DNA from: DASROJ01 sp035646975
Lineage (GTDB): Bacteria; Acidobacteriota; Polarisedimenticolia; JACPZX01; DASXTC01
Assembly: GCA_035646975.1 (NCBI GenBank)
Contig: DASROJ010000180.1
Coordinates: 1 to 18,477, forward strand
Direction of reading: 5' to 3'
Length of the DNA stretch: 18,477 bases
The position numbers and the translations under genes were made by a program. Within the stretch, counting starts at the first letter, position 1, and each line of letters opens with the position of its first letter. Below, one piece after another: positions 13,622-18,477 of this stretch. The notes below the pieces were generated by a model. The model was not told where the DNA came from. It saw nothing but the letters and a program-made list of their open reading frames with translations, and searched no databases.

Positions 13622-15709
13622 TCAGGACCTCGCAAATCTCGCGATGTCCTGCTTCTTGCCCACCAGCACGAGACGGTCACCTTCCGCCAGCGGGATGTCG
13701 ATGGGCGGGGGAATGATCTCCGGCTGTTCGCCCTTCACCGGCTTGTAGGCAAGGGCGGTCAGCAGGAAGTTGTGCGGCAGATCCAGCTCGCTGAGCGTCC
13801 GGCCGACGAGGGCTCCCGGCACCGGCAGCTCTTCGATTCCGAATTCGACGGGAAGCTCCACCAGGTTGCGGCGTCCCGGCTGGGGGGCGCCGCCCGGGGC
13901 ATAACGCACGGTCAGCAGCTTGCGCTGCAGGACCTCCCGGTCGAAAGCGCGCAGCACGTCGCGCCGCGTGATGACGCCGAGATATCTGGGCGGGTCGTCT
14001 TCCGAGAGCACCGGCAGCTCGCCGTGTTCCTGGAACCAGAACTTCTGGGTCACGACGGAGACCGGCTCGCGCGCGCGGACGTAAGGCACTTCGCGAGCGA
14101 GGTCCCCGGCGATCAGCACGTGTCCCAGCTCCTTCTGCTCGGTGGCCGCCACCAGATCGTGGACATCGATCAGACCGATGTACTTGTGGTCCGCTCCCAC
14201 CACGTGGATCGACTCGCCGCCGCGCATGTGGAGAAACTTGTCCAGCAGCAGCCGGAGGGGAGTCTGGGGGGTCACCATCGGCGCGCCGGTCCACATGACG
14301 TCTTCGCAATGGATCGACTCCAGCGCGGTTTCCTCGATCGCCAGGTCGATGTCCACGCCGCGGCGCCGCAACCGCTCGGTGTAGATCGACTCGCGCTTCA
14401 TGGCGCGCGAGAGCATCGCCCCCACCCCCGAGCAGATGAGCACCGGCAGGATCAGGTTGTAGTTGAGCGACATCTCGAACACCATCAGCGTCGACATGAT
14501 CGGCGCGTGCGTCACTGCCGCGAGCAGTCCCGCCATTCCCACCAGCGCGTAGGCGGCGGGCAGCGCCGTGATGCTGGGCCAGAACGAGTGGGCCGCCGTT
14601 CCCACCACGCCGCCCAGCGTCGCTCCGAGAAACAGCGTCGGAGTGAACACGCCGCCCGAAGAGCCCGAGCCGATGCTCAACGATGTGGCGAGAAGTTTTC
14701 CGCCCAGCGCCCAGCACAGGAGCTCGAGCGGCAGCTCGCCCTTCAGCGTCATGTTGACTCCCTCGGCGCCGTTTCCCCAGACGTGCGGCACCCAGATCGC
14801 GATCGCGCCGACGCCCAGGCCGCCCAGCGTCGCGCGGGCCCAGGGGGGCAGCGGGAGCCGCGCGAAGAGCCAGCCGGCGCCCGTCAGGGCCTGGATGAAC
14901 AACCGGCCCACGATCGCGCAGGCGATGCCCAGCGCGATGTAGGGGATGAACTCCCAGGCCGAGACCAGCTTGAGCTCGGGCACTTCATAGATCGCCCCGC
15001 CCACCACGCCGCGCGTCACGATGGTCGAGACCACCGAGGCGATGACGAGCGGTCCGAAAACCTCCATGGCGAAGTTGCCGATGATCACTTCCATCACGAA
15101 CAGGGCCGCGCCGATCGGAGCGTGATAGGCCGCCGCCATGCCGGCCGCCACGCCGCACCCGATGAGAATGCGCCGGCGCTCGGCCGACATGCGCAGCAGC
15201 TCCGCGATGCGGCCCGCCGACGCCGCGCTGACCTGCACCATGGGGCCCTCGCGGCCCAGCGAGCCGCCCGACCCGATGGCCACCAGGGACGACAGGGCCT
15301 TCCACAGGGCCTGACGCACGCGCAGCAGCTTTTCCTTCAGGACGACGGCTTCCATGATCTCCGACATCCCTTCGCCTGAGGCCTCGCGCAGGCCGTACTT
15401 GATGACGAGGGCCGCGATGAGCGCGCCGGCCGCCGGCGCGATGAGCCGGCGTTGCCAGGAGATGCTCCGGGCGATCTCGACGATGTCTCCGTTGGAGGCG
15501 AAGTAGACGAGCTGGAAGAGCTGAAGGCCAAGCCGGTAGAGCAGGCCGACGATTCCCCCCACCAGTCCCGTCGCCAGGATGAGCAGGAAGTAGGAAGCCT
15601 CGGCCTTGCGCGCCGATTCCAGGTACTGGCCGAGCCATTCCAGCCGCGCCAGGAAGGCTTTCAGGCGGGCGATGAGCCGGGCGTTGCTGGTTTCCGTTTC
15701 AGAGGACAT
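13622..15709 (-). CDS. CLC-type anion channel/transporter with CBS pair and TrkA-C (RCK_C) domain
   Basis: The 695-residue protein has a CLC core (about 38-445), two CBS domains (about 465-585) and a C-terminal TrkA-C domain (about 615-695, GIEELPVPGALVGRTLSEL). The gating motif is intact as GREGP with E154, as is GGVFTP (351-356), and Y442 in SIYTERL matches the central tyrosine. Two positions are unusual. The first selectivity loop, normally GSGIP or GHGVP, reads GEGMS (112-116). The internal proton glutamate site is Val208 (FVMEVII), with Glu only at the preceding position. The second feature is seen in channels and in some bacterial subgroups, so channel-like or uncoupled transport is possible. 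CBS and TrkA-C domains usually sense nucleotides. No good ribosome site precedes the ATG. It is convergent with the small membrane protein gene. Confidence 0.92.
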   Translation of the reverse strand: MSSETETSNARLIARLKAFLARLEWLGQYLESARKAEASYFLLILATGLVGGIVGLLYRLGLQLFQLVYFASNGDIVEIARSISWQRRLIAPAAGALIAALVIKYGLREASGEGMSEIMEAVVLKEKLLRVRQALWKALSSLVAIGSGGSLGREGPMVQVSAASAGRIAELLRMSAERRRILIGCGVAAGMAAAYHAPIGAALFVMEVIIGNFAMEVFGPLVIASVVSTIVTRGVVGGAIYEVPELKLVSAWEFIPYIALGIACAIVGRLFIQALTGAGWLFARLPLPPWARATLGGLGVGAIAIWVPHVWGNGAEGVNMTLKGELPLELLCWALGGKLLATSLSIGSGSSGGVFTPTLFLGATLGGVVGTAAHSFWPSITALPAAYALVGMAGLLAAVTHAPIMSTLMVFEMSLNYNLILPVLICSGVGAMLSRAMKRESIYTERLRRRGVDIDLAIEETALESIHCEDVMWTGAPMVTPQTPLRLLLDKFLHMRGGESIHVVGADHKYIGLIDVHDLVAATEQKELGHVLIAGDLAREVPYVRAREPVSVVTQKFWFQEHGELPVLSEDDPPRYLGVITRRDVLRAFDREVLQRKLLTVRYAPGGAPQPGRRNLVELPVEFGIEELPVPGALVGRTLSELDLPHNFLLTALAYKPVKGEQPEIIPPPIDIPLAEGDRLVLVGKKQDIARFARS

Positions 15710-15797
15710 GACAGTCGGAACCGTGGGTTTTCAACGGAACTCAAAGGCTTCCAGTACGATGAACCGGGCACCGACGGGCGATGCTCGAAGGGCGGGT

Positions 15798-15950
15798 CTA
15801 ACTCGAGAGCCTGTCGGCGGAGTGCGCGCTGATCTCCGCCGTCTTTCTGCCGCTCTCGCCAAGCAGGAGCTGGCGGATCGATCCGGCCAGCACGACGAAG
15901 GCCGCAAACAATGCGAGCAGCACGAGAAAGACGAAGACAATCTTCTTCAT
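15798..15950 (-). CDS. Candidate 50-residue single-span membrane protein
   Basis: Read on the minus strand, the frame starts at ATG (15950-15948) and ends with TAG (15800-15798). The N-terminus is MKKIVFVFLVLLALFAAFVV followed by LAGSIRQLLLGESGRK. This gives a basic start, one hydrophobic helix of about 20 residues and a short polar tail; no lipobox or AxA signal cleavage site is obvious. It lies between the CLC gene start (15709) and the amidohydrolase stop (15984), on the same strand as both, in a stretch that would otherwise be empty. The amino-acid pattern, clustered hydrophobic residues with a charged tail, is what a real small membrane protein shows. Against it, no strong Shine-Dalgarno site precedes the ATG (only AAAGTGA). 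It may modulate a neighbouring membrane protein; function is not known. Confidence 0.5.
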   Translation of the reverse strand: MKKIVFVFLVLLALFAAFVVLAGSIRQLLLGESGRKTAEISAHSADRLSS

Positions 15951-15983
15951 GCGCGTCACTTTACAGCCGTGCGCCGGAGCCTG

Positions 15984-17387
15984 TCAATTTGCTCCGACTT
16001 CGGCCGACGACGGCCGCCGGAGGAGGATCCTTCCGTCCTTCACCACGAGTCGAATGTCGCGCGTGATGTCCGCCCGCGGTGCGCCCGAAAACGGATTCCC
16101 CTCGACGATCAGCAGATCGGCGCGGCATCCCGGCGCGAGTCCGCCAAGCTCGCCGGCCCTGCCCATAGCCGCGGCGGCCTCGCTGGTGGCCGATGCCAGC
16201 GCCTCGGCCGGTGTGAGGCCTGCTTCCACGAGCAGCTCGATCTCCCGGTGCATGTCAATCCCGGGAGCCACCAGGAATGCGGGCGTGTCGGTGCCGGCCA
16301 GCACGCGCCCGCCGGCCTGGTGAAAGCGCAGGACGAATCGTTCGAGCCGCCCCAGCCGCCCACGTCGCTTTTCTGTTTCCAGCGGCGTGAGCTCCTCGGC
16401 ACGCGCATTGGCGAGCTGGCTCGCGATCCAGAACCGTCTCATGAAGCGTGGCACGAATCTCAGCGCCGGGTTGTCCGGGCGTCCCAGCTCCGCGATGGTG
16501 AAGGCGTGCTCCGCCACCACGAGCGTCGGTGTCAGCGCGACGTGTCCGGCCACCATCGCGCCGATGGCCGCCTCGCGACGCGCATCGGCCGCGTGTCCCT
16601 CCTCGAGGTCGATGCCCGACGCGTGCTCGATCGTGTCCACGCCGATCCCGGAGGCCTGCACCGCGTCCACGCGGTCCAGGTGGGCCGCCACCCAGAGCCC
16701 CCGCTTGTGCGCCTCGGCGACCACCGCCCGAAGCGTCGCCTCGTCGATGCCGGAGTGGACCTTGATCCCGTCCACCCCCGCGTCGGCGAACCGTCTCACC
16801 AGGGCGGCGGCCGTCTCGGGAGACGACACGCCGATTTCCTGATCCCCGGTGGCCGCGCCGCTGACGAGATAGGGCCCGGTGACGAAGAGCCTCGGCCCGA
16901 TGCGCACGCCGCTTGCCGATTCCTGCCTGTGACGCAGCGCTCCGGCGAGCTGTGTGCCGAGATCCCGCGCGGTGGTGATGCCGCTGCCGATCATCATTTC
17001 GTCGCCGAACGTTCCACCGAACGAGTGGACATGCATGTCGATGAGGCCCGGCAGGATCGTCATCCCGGTGGCGTCGATGATGCGTGGATGGCCCGAGGGC
17101 GCCGCGCCGCTGATGCGTCCCGCGACGAGATACAGACCCGGGTTGGGACGCAGCCCGCCGGCGGCATCCCAGAGCAGCCCGTTGCGGACGAGCAGATCCG
17201 GTGGGGCGTCGTCGCCAGGGGGCGTCCCGATCAGACCCGGGATTCTTTCGCGGCTACCGAGCAGTCCGAGCCGGTCGAGAGCTTCGGTCAGTGTCAGCAG
17301 GTTTGAGGGAAGAAGCAGCGCGATCAGGATGCCGATGAAGACGACCACGACGGGGATCGAGACGCCCAGCGCGACGCGCTTTCTCAC
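15984..17387 (-). CDS. Membrane-anchored metal-dependent amidohydrolase (PF01979 family)
   Basis: The 467-residue protein starts with an uncleaved-looking hydrophobic anchor (about 5-27) and then the amidohydrolase fold. Metal ligands are visible: H119 and H121 in DMHVHS, K209 in GIKVHSG (the carboxylated lysine position), H236 in AAHLDR, H255 in TIEHAS, and D367 in AGTDTP. All six are present, so a binuclear active site is likely. The flanking beta-sandwich parts, residues 64-112 and 420-455 (CRADLLIVEGNPF), are typical of the imidazolonepropionase/prolidase-like branch. The start is GTG at 17387, supported by GAGAG in the ubiA stop region, with a 9-base gap to ubiA. The anchor suggests that the active domain faces the periplasm. 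The substrate is unknown: dipeptides, cyclic amides or lactones are all conceivable. Confidence 0.88.
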   Translation of the reverse strand: MRKRVALGVSIPVVVVFIGILIALLLPSNLLTLTEALDRLGLLGSRERIPGLIGTPPGDDAPPDLLVRNGLLWDAAGGLRPNPGLYLVAGRISGAAPSGHPRIIDATGMTILPGLIDMHVHSFGGTFGDEMMIGSGITTARDLGTQLAGALRHRQESASGVRIGPRLFVTGPYLVSGAATGDQEIGVSSPETAAALVRRFADAGVDGIKVHSGIDEATLRAVVAEAHKRGLWVAAHLDRVDAVQASGIGVDTIEHASGIDLEEGHAADARREAAIGAMVAGHVALTPTLVVAEHAFTIAELGRPDNPALRFVPRFMRRFWIASQLANARAEELTPLETEKRRGRLGRLERFVLRFHQAGGRVLAGTDTPAFLVAPGIDMHREIELLVEAGLTPAEALASATSEAAAAMGRAGELGGLAPGCRADLLIVEGNPFSGAPRADITRDIRLVVKDGRILLRRPSSAEVGAN

Positions 17388-17396
17388 ATCGGTCTC

Positions 17397-18398
17397 TCAG
17401 ACGAGGTAGGCCACGGCAAAACCGATCTGAGCGGACATCATCATGAGGTACATGTGCTTCCACGAGATGTGGTTCTCGACTTCGGCAAGCTCTTCGGGTT
17501 TCTTGAGGATCAGATAGCAGACATAGAGACCCCAGCAGGCCAGCGCGATGCCGAGACCCGACAGCACGTAGGGATTGCCGGTGAGCAGCTTGCGTCCGGG
17601 CTCTATCGGGTTGTCCATCGTCGCGCCCAGCGGCATGAGCAGCCACGGCAGCACGAAGAACGGAGCGATCATCCAGGCGCTCTTCTTCACTCCATAGACG
17701 ATCGGCAGCGTGCGGCAGCCGCCGGCACGGTCCCCCGCCATGTCGGAGAAATCCTTCGTCGTGCTGGCCCCCAGCAGGAACAGCATGAAGATACCGCCGA
17801 TGTACCAGGGCTCGACGTGGAATATCGACGCCACCATCGACCAGCCCGCCACCTTCAGCAGGCAGCCCCGGGGCACCGCGATGGTGACGTTGGCCCAGAC
17901 ACCGTGTCGCTTCGTCCTGCCGAGCGCGGGAGCCGAATAGACGAACGTGAATATCAGACCGATCAGGTAGACGAGCGTGCATTCATGCCAGCGCAGCGGG
18001 GCGGTCAGCTTGGCGGCCAGCCCCGTGTAGGGATAGATCACCACGAGCCAGGTGGGCAGGATGGCGGCGGCATACAGCACGAGCGAGAAGATATAGCCGT
18101 TGCGCATCGAGATGGCGCCGGTGACCAGGTGCCTGCCCGGCTTGTTCATCCGGTCGATGTCGATGTCGTAATACTGGTTGATGCCGTTGGAGGCGGCGTT
18201 GAGCAGCGCCGCGCAGGCGGAGCCGAGCAGGACCGTCAGCAGCAGATCGAGGGTGACGCGCCGCATCGGGTCGGGGTTCGACGCCGAGCCGAACGCGGTG
18301 ATCGCCCCGGAGATGACGCCGAAGGTGGGCGGCAGCAGCGTGAAGGGGCGGGTGAAGTCGATGTATGTGCGGATGCGCGCCTGGGTTGCTTCGGACAT
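17397..18398 (-). CDS. UbiA family prenyltransferase
   Basis: The 333-residue integral membrane enzyme joins a polyprenyl diphosphate to an acceptor. The first Asp motif is N74-x3-D78-x3-D82 (NQYYDIDID) followed by RMNKPGR; the second is D216-x2-D219-x3-D223 (KDFSDMAGD). These bind the Mg-diphosphate. About eight to nine hydrophobic spans surround them, and VYSAP (about 153-157) with RHGVWANVTIAVPRG matches the group that includes chlorophyll synthases and archaeal-type digeranylgeranylglyceryl phosphate synthases. Neither a menaquinone nor a ubiquinone pathway gene is adjacent, so substrate is open. The gene is 9 bases upstream of the amidohydrolase in the same direction and 7 bases after the gene fragment at the window edge, so it is likely to be inside an operon. 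No clear ribosome site precedes the ATG. Confidence 0.9.
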   Translation of the reverse strand: MSEATQARIRTYIDFTRPFTLLPPTFGVISGAITAFGSASNPDPMRRVTLDLLLTVLLGSACAALLNAASNGINQYYDIDIDRMNKPGRHLVTGAISMRNGYIFSLVLYAAAILPTWLVVIYPYTGLAAKLTAPLRWHECTLVYLIGLIFTFVYSAPALGRTKRHGVWANVTIAVPRGCLLKVAGWSMVASIFHVEPWYIGGIFMLFLLGASTTKDFSDMAGDRAGGCRTLPIVYGVKKSAWMIAPFFVLPWLLMPLGATMDNPIEPGRKLLTGNPYVLSGLGIALACWGLYVCYLILKKPEELAEVENHISWKHMYLMMMSAQIGFAVAYLV

Positions 18399-18405
18399 GG
18401 GCGCT

Positions 18406-18477
18406 TTAATTTAGCACAAGGAACGCGAGCCCCATGGCCGCCAGCGCGCCGACGAGCGTGTTGATGAAATTCATCGC
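18406..18477 (-). CDS. C-terminal end of an unidentified, probably membrane-embedded protein
   Basis: The minus-strand frame is open from the window edge and ends with TAA (18408-18406). It encodes AMNFINTLVGALAAMGLAF and then LVLN. The uninterrupted hydrophobic run suggests a final transmembrane helix. The stop lies 7 bases before the ubiA start, an operon-like spacing. Only 23 residues are visible, so an identity cannot be given; a separate 22-residue peptide starting at the internal ATG is possible but less likely. Confidence 0.45.
   Translation of the reverse strand, partial: AMNFINTLVGALAAMGLAFLVLN

Noticed and set aside
13772..15379. 535-codon plus-strand frame over the CLC gene
   Set aside because: The product is Arg/His/Gln-rich with no fold signature, whereas the minus strand encodes a complete CLC-CBS-TrkA-C protein.
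15731..15940. 69-codon minus-strand frame near the CLC start
   Set aside because: Ser/Arg-rich translation without features; a different frame of the same strand gives the better 50-residue membrane protein.
15606..17306. 566-codon plus-strand frame over the amidohydrolase gene
   Set aside because: A shadow frame; the opposite strand has all six amidohydrolase metal ligands.
1..18477. tRNA, rRNA, CRISPR arrays, insertion sequences, phage or toxin-antitoxin genes
   Set aside because: Looked for by eye on both strands; no cloverleaf ends, spaced direct repeats, transposase or integrase motifs were found.

Overview
The window is a compact, GC-rich bacterial chromosome segment. Genes are packed tightly, GTG starts recur, and long spurious open frames lie antisense to nearly every gene. 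A predicted lipoprotein, a periplasmic HtrA protease and a c-type di-heme protein point to a Gram-negative (diderm) organism. The gene mix would fit an uncultivated soil or subsurface lineage such as Acidobacteriota, Myxococcota or a related phylum, but nothing here fixes the taxonomy. No rRNA, tRNA, CRISPR array, insertion sequence, integrase or phage gene was seen, so this reads as core or semi-core chromosome.

Layout. (1) 1-318 is the 3' end of a CPBP (CAAX-type) intramembrane protease. (2) 398-6416 is a five-gene proteostasis operon on the + strand: clpB, hsp20, htpX, degP/htrA-like and grpE, with short gaps or overlaps. It combines a disaggregase, a holdase, an inner-membrane protease, a periplasmic protease and the DnaK nucleotide-exchange factor. 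(3) 6707-8740 holds a secreted di-heme oxidoreductase (DUF1111/DHOR type) and, after a strong hairpin, a predicted lipoprotein with one FG-GAP-like calcium-loop motif. (4) 8818-13292 is a two-gene complex iron-sulfur molybdoenzyme operon. The first gene fuses a four-cluster ferredoxin domain to an NrfD-type membrane subunit; the second encodes a 956-residue molybdopterin catalytic subunit without a visible Tat signal. A 76-residue membrane protein follows on the same strand.

(5) From 13622 to the right edge everything is on the minus strand: a CLC anion transporter with CBS and TrkA-C domains and an atypical selectivity motif, a candidate 50-residue single-span membrane protein not reported before in this stretch, a membrane-anchored amidohydrolase, a UbiA prenyltransferase directly upstream of it, and the C-terminal end of a further, probably membrane-embedded, protein at the edge.

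How the parts work together. The first operon spans cytosol, membrane and periplasm and looks like one envelope-and-cytosol stress response unit. Its hsp20-htpX-degP core recalls the content of the transmissible locus of stress tolerance, but with an ordinary-looking clpB and no mobile-element signs. The molybdoenzyme operon probably exchanges electrons between an unknown substrate and the quinone pool, and the missing Tat signal argues for catalysis on the cytoplasmic side. The UbiA-amidohydrolase pair is probably co-transcribed, but its substrates cannot be read from the sequence.
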